Assembly (NCBI GenBank): GCA_903924985.1
Contig: CAIYDT010000279.1
Location: 1 to 48,297, forward strand
Length of the DNA stretch: 48,297 bases
Reading direction: 5' to 3'
DNA from: an uncultured Acetobacteraceae bacterium
GTDB taxonomy: Bacteria > Pseudomonadota > Alphaproteobacteria > Acetobacterales > Acetobacteraceae
Within the stretch, counting starts at the first letter, position 1, and every line of letters starts with the position of its first letter. The translations under genes were made by a program, and so were the position numbers. The notes below the pieces were generated by a model, which worked only from the letters and a program-made list of their open reading frames with translations, ran no database searches and was not told where the DNA came from. Shown here piece after piece: positions 8,156 to 18,193 of the stretch.

Positions 8156-9475
8156 ATGTTATCAATTCGCAATTTTACGCTCAAGATCGCTGCCCATCTT
8201 CGTCTTTTGCGCGACGATCCAGAAAAATTCGGGTCCAATGTACTGCAATTCACCAATCCGCAGCGGTTTCTCGACCGGTTGCTGGACGTGCAAACTGCGA
8301 CGCCGATGCATGTCCTGGTCGATCCCACCCTGACGGATCGGCCGACGCTGAACATCCTGCAACCCATTTTGTCATCGGTCAGCATGACCGGCGGGCCGAA
8401 CACCATTATCACCGTAGCGTTCCATGTCGCGCGAGAAGGCATCCCGGTCCGCATCGTGACGACCCGGGATGCCACTGACCCCGCCTGGTTTCGTCGCCAT
8501 CTGCTGGCGGTGACTGGCGCCACGGAATATCCGCCTTCGCTCAGCGTCGCTTTCGCGGGCAGCGCCGGCGACCCTCTGCCGATTGGGTCACGTGACGTGT
8601 TCCTCGCGACACATTGGACAACCGCACAGCAAATAAAGCCGCTGCTACCGAAGATGGACCTCAGACAGTTCTTCTATCTGATCCAGGATTTCGAGCCTGG
8701 CTTCCATGCATGGTCCAGCAACTATGCCTTGGCGCTGGAAACCTACGACCTGGATTTCGTTCCGGTGATCAACGAGCGTCTGCTGTTCGATTTCCTGACC
8801 GACCAGTCGATCGGCCGTTTCGCGGAGAAGAATTTCGCCGCACGCGCGTTGGTGTTCGAACCGGCGATCGACGCACGCGTATTCCATCCCCCGGAAGGGC
8901 CGAAGGCAAATCGCCCACGCCGGTTGCTCTTTTATGCCCGACCCACCAATGCGCGGAACTTGCTGGGTCTGGGACTGGCGGCGTTACGGCAGGCCATCGC
9001 GGACGGCGCGTTCGCCGATAGCACATGGGAGTTCCTGGCGATCGGCGGGCGTGGCAGTCTGCCGGACCTCGATTTAGGGGGTGGCTACACCCTGCGACCG
9101 GCGCCGTGGCGGGATTACAACGGGTATGCGCAACAACTGCGGGATGCGGATATCCTGCTTTGTCCGATGTTGTCGCCCCATACCAGCTATCCGGTGTTGG
9201 AAATGGCGGCATCCGGCGGGTTGGTGGTAACCAACAGCTTCGCCAGCAAAACGGCAACCCGCCTGGCGGCGATTTCGGCCGATATTCTGGCCCCGAAACC
9301 GACGATCGAGGGCTTTACGGCCGCACTGACGGACGCCGCGACACGCGTGCGGGCCGGCCGCACCGCAGGTGGGCGGCCGGCTTTGCCAACAGACTGGGAC
9401 AGCGCATTGGCCCCGGTGACCGCCGCGATGGCGCAGGTATTTCGGGCCATGACGGAGAGTCCAGACCGTGCCTGA
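8156..9475 (+). CDS. WsaF-like GT4 glycosyltransferase
   Basis: 439 residues. The sequence FYLIQDFEPGFHAWSSNYALALETY followed by NERLLFDFL and a C-terminal Rossmann half with RRLLFYARPTNARNLLGLGL resembles the WsaF rhamnosyltransferase group of S-layer glycan synthesis. The end segment DADILLCPMLSPHTSYPVLEMAASGG is the donor-binding Glu region. ATG 8156 is preferred over an in-frame TTG at 8117 because the family-like sequence begins there, although no strong Shine-Dalgarno is seen. It overlaps the next gene by 8 bp (GTG start at 9468), indicating translational coupling. Linkage and sugar specificity are not deducible; rhamnose is a family-based guess. Confidence 0.8.
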   Translation: MLSIRNFTLKIAAHLRLLRDDPEKFGSNVLQFTNPQRFLDRLLDVQTATPMHVLVDPTLTDRPTLNILQPILSSVSMTGGPNTIITVAFHVAREGIPVRIVTTRDATDPAWFRRHLLAVTGATEYPPSLSVAFAGSAGDPLPIGSRDVFLATHWTTAQQIKPLLPKMDLRQFFYLIQDFEPGFHAWSSNYALALETYDLDFVPVINERLLFDFLTDQSIGRFAEKNFAARALVFEPAIDARVFHPPEGPKANRPRRLLFYARPTNARNLLGLGLAALRQAIADGAFADSTWEFLAIGGRGSLPDLDLGGGYTLRPAPWRDYNGYAQQLRDADILLCPMLSPHTSYPVLEMAASGGLVVTNSFASKTATRLAAISADILAPKPTIEGFTAALTDAATRVRAGRTAGGRPALPTDWDSALAPVTAAMAQVFRAMTESPDRA

Positions 9476-11444
9476 TACCGTTACCGTCATCATCCCCGCA
9501 TACAATGCCGCGGCTTATATCGCTCGCACGGTCGAGAGTGCGCTGGCCCAAACCCATCTGCCGCTCGAAATCCTGGTCGTCGACGACGGCTCCAAGGACC
9601 GGACAGCGGAAATCGTCGCCGCGATGCCGCCGCCGGTTCGCCTGATTCGGAAGGAAAACGGCGGTCCCGCATCCGCACGTAACCTGGGTGCTCGGGAGGC
9701 AAAGGGGACCTGGCTCGCGCTGCTGGACGCGGACGATCTGTGGCAGCCTGACAAGCTTGCCGCACAGCTGCGGCTTGGCGCCGATCCCACTGTTGGATTG
9801 ATCCACTGCCTCCCCGACCACCGCAGCGCCGTGGTGCCGGACCGGCTGACATTCGATATGATGTGGGACCAAAACTGGATCATCAATTCCTCGGTTCTGA
9901 TCCGGCGGGAGGCATTCAGGTCGCTGGGCGGGTTCAATGAAGCGCGCGAACTGATCAGTGTCGAAGACTACAACCTATGGATTCGTGTCGCGGCATCGCC
10001 ATGGCAGATTCTGACCTGCCAGCAGATTCTGGTGCATTACACGCGCGGCATCGGTATCTCGTCGAACTCCGAACGCTTCATGAAAGCGTCTCTGTTCAAC
10101 GTCGAAGGTCTTGGTCAGAAGCTCAATCTTCCGGCCAGGACAATTCAACGGAAGCGCAACCAAATAATCTTCGATTTCGGCCGGAAGGCGTTGTTCGAAC
10201 GTGAACTTCCGGTTGCTCGCAAACTATTCTGGCAGGCTTTCGCGGACGCACCATCGGTTCGCAATGGCGTGCATCTGCTGATTTCCACGATGCCTGAATC
10301 GGTCTTGAATCTGCGCCGCCACGCCGCTCGCCTGATGGAGCGATCCAGTGACTCGCGAGACATGGATGCCGGCACGACGCTTAATAGCGAGCTGCCGATC
10401 GACGAGCCTTGGCTATCGGAACCGTCGGGGCTACGGGCCTCGATTGTCGACCGGACGTTTCACCGAGCGGCGGACGTGGCACGTTTGCAACAGCCGCTGT
10501 TGGTGACGACCGTCGACGCGGAAGAGGACTTTGACTGGACCCGCCCGTTCTCTCTGGCGTCGACCGATGTCACGTCGATGCGATCTCAGCATCTCGCGCA
10601 CCGTATTTTTGAGCGTTACGGCGTGATTCCGGTGTACATGGTTGACCATCCGGTAGCGTCCCAGGATGAAGGGCGAGCGCCGCTCAAGGAACTGCTGCAA
10701 GGCGGGCATTGCGAGATCGGATCGCAGTTACATCCGTGGGTAACGCCGCCGTTCATCGAACATGTCTCGCTGCGCAACAGCTACCAGGGCAATCTGCCTG
10801 TTGCGCTCGAATTCGCAAAAATCCAGGTATTGACAGGGGAGTTGGAGGGCGCGTTCGCCACCGCGCCCCGGATATTCAGGGCAGGGCGTTATGGGGTAGG
10901 ACCGAACACCGGTAATATCCTCAAACACTTCGGCTACGAGGCCGACACGAGCGTCGTGCCACTATGGAACTTTACCGACCAGGGGGGGCCGGACTTCCGC
11001 CAGTTTACGTCCCGGCCCTATTGGTTCGATCGGGAGCAGACCTTACTGGAGTTGCCGTTGTCCGCCTCCGTCGTAGGACGGGCGGCCAGCCTGGATCCCG
11101 CTTTGACGTCGCACGTCTTCGGACGCGCCAGCGAAGCCGTGCATCTTCCGTCCATCATGTCCCGGCTCGGCCTGCTTGAACGTATCAAGCTGACGCCGGA
11201 AGGTATCCGGATCGAGGAGGCTAAGCGGCTCGTTCGGCACATGAAAGCAGCCGGCCATCGGGTGTTCGTGCTGACCTACCACAGCCCGTCGCTGGAGCCC
11301 GGCAACACGCCCTATGTCCGCACGCAGGAGGATCTGGCCGCCTTCTTGCGCTGGCTGGAGGAATTCTACGACTTCTTCACCACCGAGATCGGGGGCGCCT
11401 GCGTCAGTTGGCGGGATGTGCGGGCGGCGCTGATGCCGTCCTGA
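9468..11444 (+). CDS. GT2 glycosyltransferase fused to WalW-like polysaccharide deacetylase
   Basis: 658-residue two-domain protein. Residues 1 to about 250 form a GT2 (GT-A) glycosyltransferase: TVTVIIPAYNAAAYI, ILVVDDGSKDRT, NGGPASARNLG and the metal-binding LLDADDLW near residue 88. From about residue 345 a second domain begins with LLVTTVDAEEDFDW, then GGHCEIGSQLHPW and RIFRAGRYG, resembling carbohydrate-esterase-4-like (NodB-fold) WalW proteins of LPS clusters. The Asp-rich start and the His of QLHPW are candidate metal ligands. The start is GTG, overlapping the previous gene. The fusion suggests that sugar addition and deacylation of the glycan are coupled. It ends 3 bp from the convergent ABC transporter gene. 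Confidence 0.82.
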   Translation: MPDTVTVIIPAYNAAAYIARTVESALAQTHLPLEILVVDDGSKDRTAEIVAAMPPPVRLIRKENGGPASARNLGAREAKGTWLALLDADDLWQPDKLAAQLRLGADPTVGLIHCLPDHRSAVVPDRLTFDMMWDQNWIINSSVLIRREAFRSLGGFNEARELISVEDYNLWIRVAASPWQILTCQQILVHYTRGIGISSNSERFMKASLFNVEGLGQKLNLPARTIQRKRNQIIFDFGRKALFERELPVARKLFWQAFADAPSVRNGVHLLISTMPESVLNLRRHAARLMERSSDSRDMDAGTTLNSELPIDEPWLSEPSGLRASIVDRTFHRAADVARLQQPLLVTTVDAEEDFDWTRPFSLASTDVTSMRSQHLAHRIFERYGVIPVYMVDHPVASQDEGRAPLKELLQGGHCEIGSQLHPWVTPPFIEHVSLRNSYQGNLPVALEFAKIQVLTGELEGAFATAPRIFRAGRYGVGPNTGNILKHFGYEADTSVVPLWNFTDQGGPDFRQFTSRPYWFDREQTLLELPLSASVVGRAASLDPALTSHVFGRASEAVHLPSIMSRLGLLERIKLTPEGIRIEEAKRLVRHMKAAGHRVFVLTYHSPSLEPGNTPYVRTQEDLAAFLRWLEEFYDFFTTEIGGACVSWRDVRAALMPS

Positions 11445-11447
11445 TCG

Positions 11448-12445
11448 TCACCCCATCACCAATTCACCCGGCGCATGGGTCAAATGGCACGCCGAAGTGT
11501 GCCCCTCGCCCACCGAACGCAACGCCGGTTCTTCCACCCGGCAGCGGTCGTGCACCAGCGGACAGCGCGTATGAAACCGGCATCCTGACGGCGGATTGAT
11601 CGGGCTGGGCACGTCGCCGGTCAGGATCACGCGGTTGCGCGGGGCCGTCGGGTCGGGCACCGGCACGGCGGACAACAGCGCCTTTGTGTACGGATGGTGC
11701 GGCTTGGCGAACAGTGTGCGCCGGTCCGTCAACTCCACGATCCTGCCGAGGTACATCACCGCCACGCGGTGCGTCAGATGCTCGACGGTCGCCAGATCGT
11801 GGCTGATAAACAGCAGGGCCAGCCCAAGCTCATCTTGCAAATCGACCAGCAGATTGATGATCTGCGCCTTCACCGACACGTCCAGGGCGGACACGGCTTC
11901 GTCGCAGATGATCAGATCGGCGCCGGGGGCCAAGGCGCGTGCGATGCCGATGCGCTGGCGCTGACCGCCGGAGAATTCGTGTGGAAAGCGGTCGATGGCG
12001 TCGCGTGGCAGGCGCACCTTGTCCATCAGCAGCCCGACTTTCTCCCGCAGATCGGCGCGGCTCTTGGCGAGGCCGAAATTCGTCAGCGGCTCCCCCAGGA
12101 TATCGATGATTCTCATCCGCGGGTTCAGGCTGCTGAACGGGTCCTGAAACACCACCTGCACGCGCTGGCGCATGGGGCGCAGCTTGCCGGCGGGCATGTT
12201 GTCGATGCGCTGGCCATCCAGGTACACCTCCCCGTCGGTTACCGGGTACAGGCGCAGAATGGCCTTGCCGACGGTGGACTTGCCGCAGCCGGACTCGCCG
12301 ACCAGCGACAGGGTCTCACCCTTGGCGATGTCGAAGCTGACGCCGTCGACGGCGAAGACTTTGGCGGTGGTGCGGCCGAGCAGACCGCCGTGGATGGGGA
12401 AGTGCTTCTTGAGGTTCTTGACCTCAAGCAAAGGACGGTTCGGGG

Positions 12446-12449
<4 letters not shown>
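11448..12449 (-). CDS. Dipeptide/oligopeptide ABC importer ATPase, DppF-type
   Basis: 333 residues. Walker A GESGCGKS, signature FSGGQRQR, and Walker [12 protein letters not shown] are all present. The oligopeptide-type C-terminal extension with Cys residues ([16 protein letters not shown]) is complete; in this family those cysteines can hold an iron-sulfur cluster. The start at 12449 overlaps the stop of the DppD-type gene as ATGA; longer in-frame sequence upstream lies inside that gene. Last gene of the five-gene importer operon; its end is 3 bp from the convergent glycan cluster. Substrate may be peptides, but opines, nickel or other small molecules are also carried by this family. Confidence 0.9.
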
Positions 12450-13435
<986 letters not shown>

Positions 13436-13438
13436 TCG

Positions 13439-14347
13439 TTAGAGCCTCTTGGCCAGCCGCGGATCCAGCGCATCGCGCAGGCCGTCGCCCAGCAGGTTCA
13501 CCGCGAGGACGGTGATGGACAGGAAAATCGCCGGGAAGAACACGATGTAGGGCTTCACCTGCCACAACGCCCGCCCCTCCGCCATGATGTTTCCCCAGCT
13601 CGGGATAATCGGCGGCGTGCCGGCGCCGATGAAGGACAGCGTGGCTTCCGTGATCATGGCGGACGCGCAGATGAACGTCGCCTGCACCATCAGCGGCGCC
13701 AGGGTATTGGGAAGAATATGCTTCCAGATGATGACGGGCACGCGGGTGCCCGATGCGATGGCAGCCTCGACATAGGGTTGCTCCCGTAGCGACAGCACCA
13801 CGCCGCGCACCAGCCGGCAGACGCGCGGCGATTCCGTAATGCTGATCGCGATGATGACGTTCTGGACGGAGGCGCGTGTCAGCGCCATCAGCGCGATGGC
13901 CAGCAGGATTTGCGGGATGGACATCAACCCGTCCATGGCCCGCATCACGATGGCGTCGATGCGGCGGGTGAAGCCGGAGATCAGCCCGATGGTGGTGCCG
14001 ACGATGCCGGCGCAGCAGGCGACCGAGAACCCCACGGTTAGCGAAACCCGAGCACCATACAACACGCGAGAATAGACGTCGCGCCCGAGCATGTCAGTGC
14101 CGAACCAGTAGAGGTCGGAAGGGGGGCGGGTGCGCTTGGCCGGCGCCAGCGCGGTTGGATCCTTGGTGAACAGGAATGGCGCGAAAATCGCGATCAGCAC
14201 CATGATCGCGACCAGCGCACCACCGATCACGATGGTGGGGTGGCGATGGATGAAGCCCATGACCCGTCCGCGCTCTTTCGGCGTGGGCAGGATTTCGGCC
14301 AGCACCGGCGCGGCGGTGTAACCGGTTGGAACGGTCGTGGCGCTCAA
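13439..14347 (-). CDS. ABC importer permease, DppC-type
   Basis: 302-residue inner-membrane permease. An N-terminal cytosolic tail is followed by a first membrane segment (TIVIGGALVAIMVLIAIFAPF), then FGTDMLGRDVYSRVLYGARVSL, which is a hallmark of DppC/OppC subunits. The EAA loop for ATPase docking appears around YVEAAIASGTRVPVIIWKHILPN. Five further hydrophobic stretches follow. Its start overlaps the stop of the DppB-type gene as ATGA. Confidence 0.9.
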   Translation of the reverse strand: MSATTVPTGYTAAPVLAEILPTPKERGRVMGFIHRHPTIVIGGALVAIMVLIAIFAPFLFTKDPTALAPAKRTRPPSDLYWFGTDMLGRDVYSRVLYGARVSLTVGFSVACCAGIVGTTIGLISGFTRRIDAIVMRAMDGLMSIPQILLAIALMALTRASVQNVIIAISITESPRVCRLVRGVVLSLREQPYVEAAIASGTRVPVIIWKHILPNTLAPLMVQATFICASAMITEATLSFIGAGTPPIIPSWGNIMAEGRALWQVKPYIVFFPAIFLSITVLAVNLLGDGLRDALDPRLAKRL

Positions 14348-15285
14348 TAGCGGATCCTCGGATCGAACAGGGTGTAGAGCAGGTCCACCCCCAGGTTAAC
14401 CAGGACGTAGACGAAACTGAACAGCAGCACGACACCCTGGATGACCGGGTAATCGCGCCGAAGGATGGCGTCCACCGTCAGTCGCCCCAGGCCGGGAATG
14501 GCGAACACGCTTTCCGTCACGACCGCGCCGCCGATCAGCGCGGCGAAGCCGATGCCGACGATGGTGACGATCGGCACGGCGGCGTTCTTCAGCGCATGCA
14601 CGAACAGCACCCCCCGCTGCCCGACACCCTTGGCCTTAGCGGTTCGCACGTAATCCTGCGACAGCACGTCCAGCATGGTGGCCCGCGTGATGCGCGCGAT
14701 CAGCGCCATGTAAACCAGGCCCAGCGCCGTCGCTGGCAGGATGAGGTTCCGCAGGAACGGGATCAGGCCCATTGTGATGGAGGTGAACCCCTGCACCGGC
14801 AGCCAATCCAGGTACAAAGCGAACACATACGCCAGCAGATACCCCACCACGAACACCGGGGTGGAGTAGCCGAACACCGCAGTCATCATCACCAGCCGGT
14901 CGATGATGGTGCCGTGCTTCCAGGCCGCGATCACCCCCATCGGGATGGCGGTGGACAGCGACAGGATCAGGGTCAGCACCATCAGCGACAATGTCGGCTC
15001 GATTCTCTGCGCGATCATGTGGGTGACCGGCAGATTGGTGAAAATCGACACCCCCATATTGCCGTTGAATATCTGCCAGAGCCAGTCGAGGAACCGGACC
15101 AGGAACGGCCGGTCCAGGCCCAGCGACTCGCGAATGCGATCCACGTCGGCGGGCGTCGCCTGGTCGCCGGCGATGATCGCCGCGGGATCGCCGGGGGCCA
15201 AGTACAGCAAGCTGAACACGAACAGCGCCACGAGCAACACCACCGGAATGGTGGCCAGGACGCGGCGGACAATATAGGCGAACAT
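14344..15285 (-). CDS. ABC importer permease, DppB-type
   Basis: 313-residue inner-membrane permease starting directly with a membrane segment (MFAYIVRRVLATIPVVLLV), then LAPGDPAAIIAG and RESLGLDRPFLVRFLDWL, typical of DppB/OppB. The EAA-like loop lies near YVRTAKAKGVGQRGVLFVHALKN. It forms the heterodimeric channel with the DppC-type subunit. It follows the substrate-binding protein gene after 16 bp. Confidence 0.9.
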   Translation of the reverse strand: MFAYIVRRVLATIPVVLLVALFVFSLLYLAPGDPAAIIAGDQATPADVDRIRESLGLDRPFLVRFLDWLWQIFNGNMGVSIFTNLPVTHMIAQRIEPTLSLMVLTLILSLSTAIPMGVIAAWKHGTIIDRLVMMTAVFGYSTPVFVVGYLLAYVFALYLDWLPVQGFTSITMGLIPFLRNLILPATALGLVYMALIARITRATMLDVLSQDYVRTAKAKGVGQRGVLFVHALKNAAVPIVTIVGIGFAALIGGAVVTESVFAIPGLGRLTVDAILRRDYPVIQGVVLLFSFVYVLVNLGVDLLYTLFDPRIRY

Positions 15286-15301
15286 ACTCGGGCTGCTCCG
15301 C

Positions 15302-16894
15302 TCAGGTCTTCGTCACGTCCCAAAACACCGGGAACGGCGCCTTGACGATGCCGGACACATTCTTACGCCATGCCTGGTAGCCCTTGAAGAAGCCGGTGGG
15401 CACGTAGACAACGTGATCCATGGCGGCCTTGTTCAACTCCTCGATGGCTTTCTTTTCCGCCGCCAGATCGGGGGCGGCGTACCAGGCAGCGATCTTCTCC
15501 TGCACCAGATCCGATTTGGGCCAACCGAACCAGGCGGTGTCGCCGCTGGCATCCAGCGCGATGTAGGGCGCGGGATTCACGCAATCCGCCCCGGCGTGCC
15601 ATGTATGAAAAATGTTCCAGCCGCCGTCGGCCGGGGGTTCCTTCTTGGCGCGCCGCTGCCCGACGGTGCCCCAGTCGAGCGCTGCATACTGCACGTTCAT
15701 GCCGATGCGCTTCAGCAGATCGGCGGTCACATCGCCCTGCGCCTTGGTGATGGCGACGTCGGTGGCCACCAGCAGGACGATGGGTTCGCCCTTGTAGCCC
15801 GCCTCGGCCAGCAGCTTCTTCGCGAGGTCGTAATCGCGCTTGCCCTTCAGCGGCTCCCCGCCGGCCTCGGTGTACAGCGGGGTATCGGGGGTGAAGTAGC
15901 CGGGGACAGTCTTCCACAGACTGTCGTCGGTGCCGACCACGGCTTGCATGTAGTCGGCCTGACTCAGCGCGATCTGAATGGCCTTGCGCGCCCGCACGTC
16001 GTTGAAGGGCGGGTGCAGATGGTTGATCCGGAAGGAGCCGATGTTGCCGAGGGGATCGGCGATATCCACCGCCACCCCGGGCTGCTTTTTCAGCAGCGGC
16101 ACGAGGTCGGGGAGCGGGGTTTCCCACCAGTCGACCTCCCCGTTCTGTAGCGCGGCGGCGGCGGTGGCGCCGTCCGGGACGATCTGCCACTCGATCCGGT
16201 CGAAATTGATCCGCTTGCCGCCGGACAGCCAGTTGGCCTTCTCCGAACGCGGCACATAGTCGTTGAACCGCTCGAAGATCGCCTTGGCGCCGGGGACCCA
16301 CTGGTCTTTCATGAAGCGCATCGGGCCGGAGCCGACATACTCGCCAATCTGCTTGAACGGGTCGGTCGCCGCGATCCGTTCGGGCATGATGAACAGGCAG
16401 GGGGTGCTGCTCTTGCCCAGCGCGAACAGCATCTTGGGATAAGGGGCGTTCAGGCGGAAGCGGAAGGTGCGGTCGTCCACCGCCTCCAGCGCGTCGAGGC
16501 GCTTCTTGATGACCAGGCCCATCGTGGCGTCGCGCGCCATCCAGCGGCCGATGCTGGCGACCACATCCCTGGACCGCACCGGCTCCCCATCGTGGAATTT
16601 CAGGCCAGAGCGCAGCTTGAAAGTCCAGGTCTTGAAGTCCGGGGTAACCTCATGCCCCTCCACCATTTGCGGCTGGGGTTCGAGCTTGTCGTTGACGCCG
16701 TACAGCATGTCCCAGATCAGCAGTGCGCCGTTGCGCACGACGTATTGGGTGGTCCAGACCGGGTCCAGATTCGCGAGATTTGCCTGAGGGATAAAGCGGA
16801 GCACATTGCTGCCGGCGGCACGCGCGAGGTTGGGAGCGGCCAGCCCGGCGACGGCGCCGGCGGCGGCGGTTTTCAAGAAGTCGCGACGATCCAT
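15302..16894 (-). CDS. ABC importer substrate-binding protein, family 5, Tat-exported
   Basis: 530-residue periplasmic binding protein of the DppA/OppA class. It begins MDRRDFLKTAAAGAVAGLAAP: twin-arginine followed by a hydrophobic core and A-x-A-like site, so it is probably exported folded by Tat. Family marks include LDPVWTTQYVVRNGALLIWDMLYG, the GLKFHDGEPVRSRDVVASIGRW region and YDLAKKLLAEAGY. ATG 16894 was chosen because it puts the twin arginine at the N terminus; the upstream start would bury it. First gene of the importer operon, so its ligand defines the transport system; that ligand is not evident from sequence. Confidence 0.9.
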   Translation of the reverse strand: MDRRDFLKTAAAGAVAGLAAPNLARAAGSNVLRFIPQANLANLDPVWTTQYVVRNGALLIWDMLYGVNDKLEPQPQMVEGHEVTPDFKTWTFKLRSGLKFHDGEPVRSRDVVASIGRWMARDATMGLVIKKRLDALEAVDDRTFRFRLNAPYPKMLFALGKSSTPCLFIMPERIAATDPFKQIGEYVGSGPMRFMKDQWVPGAKAIFERFNDYVPRSEKANWLSGGKRINFDRIEWQIVPDGATAAAALQNGEVDWWETPLPDLVPLLKKQPGVAVDIADPLGNIGSFRINHLHPPFNDVRARKAIQIALSQADYMQAVVGTDDSLWKTVPGYFTPDTPLYTEAGGEPLKGKRDYDLAKKLLAEAGYKGEPIVLLVATDVAITKAQGDVTADLLKRIGMNVQYAALDWGTVGQRRAKKEPPADGGWNIFHTWHAGADCVNPAPYIALDASGDTAWFGWPKSDLVQEKIAAWYAAPDLAAEKKAIEELNKAAMDHVVYVPTGFFKGYQAWRKNVSGIVKAPFPVFWDVTKT

Positions 16895-17047
16895 GTTTCG
16901 ATCGGCCCCCGTGCCCTGATTTATAGCGTTGCGCCGCCCCAGACCCGGCATCCGGATAGCCTGCCCCAGCCCGGAGGGAAAGGCCAGCGTCTATTCAGGC
17001 CGGGCAATCGCTTGAAGGAACAGAAGGAGCCGCCGACGTCGATTGTC

Positions 17048-17097
17048 GTCATCCCTCGGATCGGCGTCCGAGGGATGACTTTCGGGCTTGACCCGAA
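17048..17097. repeat. Double-hairpin REP-like element in 450-bp intergenic region
   Basis: The space between the importer operon and the XRE gene (16895-17344) holds no convincing gene. It contains a perfect 13-base stem (17048-17060 with 17067-17079, 6-base loop) followed by a second small stem (TTCGGG/CCCGAA, 17081-17097, 5-base loop). The second stem carries GGCTTGACCCGA, shared exactly with the hairpin at 131-142. The divergent promoters of the importer and the regulator must also lie in this stretch, but I could not assign clear -35/-10 boxes. Confidence 0.65.
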
Positions 17098-17344
17098 GAC
17101 CGCCATCGCCGCCGGCTGCTGAAATTCAGACGAAATTGGCACCTACAGAGCCAGAGGCACTCCTCGGGGCGAGCCCGAAAATGACGAATGGGGAATCCGG
17201 ACCCGTTGTCTCCGTTCATCGGATGGGCCGAGGACCGCCGAATCCCCCGCTCGACAGAGAGCCCATGGCTGGGCCAGGCTCGGGATACAATTTGGTAACC
17301 AGACGGTGATTTCAGCCCCCGAAATTTCCCGCTAAGCTTGTCGC

Positions 17345-18193
17345 ATGACGGCCACCAATGACCAGACGCGAACAATCCGCGATGCGGGCAAAATGCTGCG
17401 GGACTGGCGGCAGCGCCGGCATCTGACGCAGCACGAACTCGCCACCGCGGCCGGGCTGTCGACACGGCTGCTGGGCGAACTGGAGACCCGGCGCATCCTG
17501 CCCAACCGCGACGTGGTGCTCCGCCTGACCGAACGGTTGGAGCTTCCGCTGCGGGACCGCAACGCTCTACTCATCGCGGCAGGCTATGAAGCCGCGTTCC
17601 CCATGCGGCCCCTGGGCGACCCGGTCCTGACGGGGGTCTGGTCGATGATCGAGCAGGCCGTGGCGGGTCACGCGCCGTACCCAGCCTTGGCGCTCGACCG
17701 CCGGTGGTCCATCGTGGCCAGTAACGACGTGCTGCGTGGCATGATCGGCGGGGTGGACCCGGCGCTGCTGTCGACACCGATGAACTGGGCGCGCCTCACG
17801 TTACACCCAGCCGGGCTGGCGCCACGCATCCCCAATCTGCGGGACTGGCACGCCTGCGTGATGACCCGCCTGCGCCGGCAATTCGATGCCACCGGCGACG
17901 CGGCCGTGGCAGACCTGCAAGAGGAAATCGGAGATTATCCCTTGCCGTTGGTGCCGCACAGCGGCGGCGCGGCAGACACGGTGGCGATGCCGCTCCGCCT
18001 TATGTCGGTCGATGGTCTGCTGTCCTTCTACGGCGCGACCACTGTCTTCGGGACGGCGGTGGACGTGACCCTGGCCGAGCTGACGCTCGAGACGTTTTAC
18101 CCGGCAGATGCCGAAACAGCCGCGATCATGCGCCGGAAGGCGCCGCCGGCAACAGGCGGCCCGGCTGCGGAGCGGCCAAAAGCAGACGATTGA
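17345..18193 (+). CDS. XRE-family regulator with MmyB-like ligand domain
   Basis: 282 residues. Residues about 15-75 form an XRE helix-turn-helix (GKMLRDWRQRRHLTQHELATAAGLSTRLLGELETRR). The rest, from about residue 95, fits the MmyB-like PAS-related domain found in regulators of short-chain dehydrogenases and similar genes, with YPALALDRRWSIVASND and LEEIGDYP-like segments. DNA-binding dimer, cytosolic. It faces away from the ABC importer across 450 bp and could control it, but that is conjecture. Its last 68 bases overlap the end of the methyltransferase gene on the other strand. The C-terminal 20 residues are Pro/Ala/Lys-rich and may be non-essential. Confidence 0.85.
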   Translation: MTATNDQTRTIRDAGKMLRDWRQRRHLTQHELATAAGLSTRLLGELETRRILPNRDVVLRLTERLELPLRDRNALLIAAGYEAAFPMRPLGDPVLTGVWSMIEQAVAGHAPYPALALDRRWSIVASNDVLRGMIGGVDPALLSTPMNWARLTLHPAGLAPRIPNLRDWHACVMTRLRRQFDATGDAAVADLQEEIGDYPLPLVPHSGGAADTVAMPLRLMSVDGLLSFYGATTVFGTAVDVTLAELTLETFYPADAETAAIMRRKAPPATGGPAAERPKADD

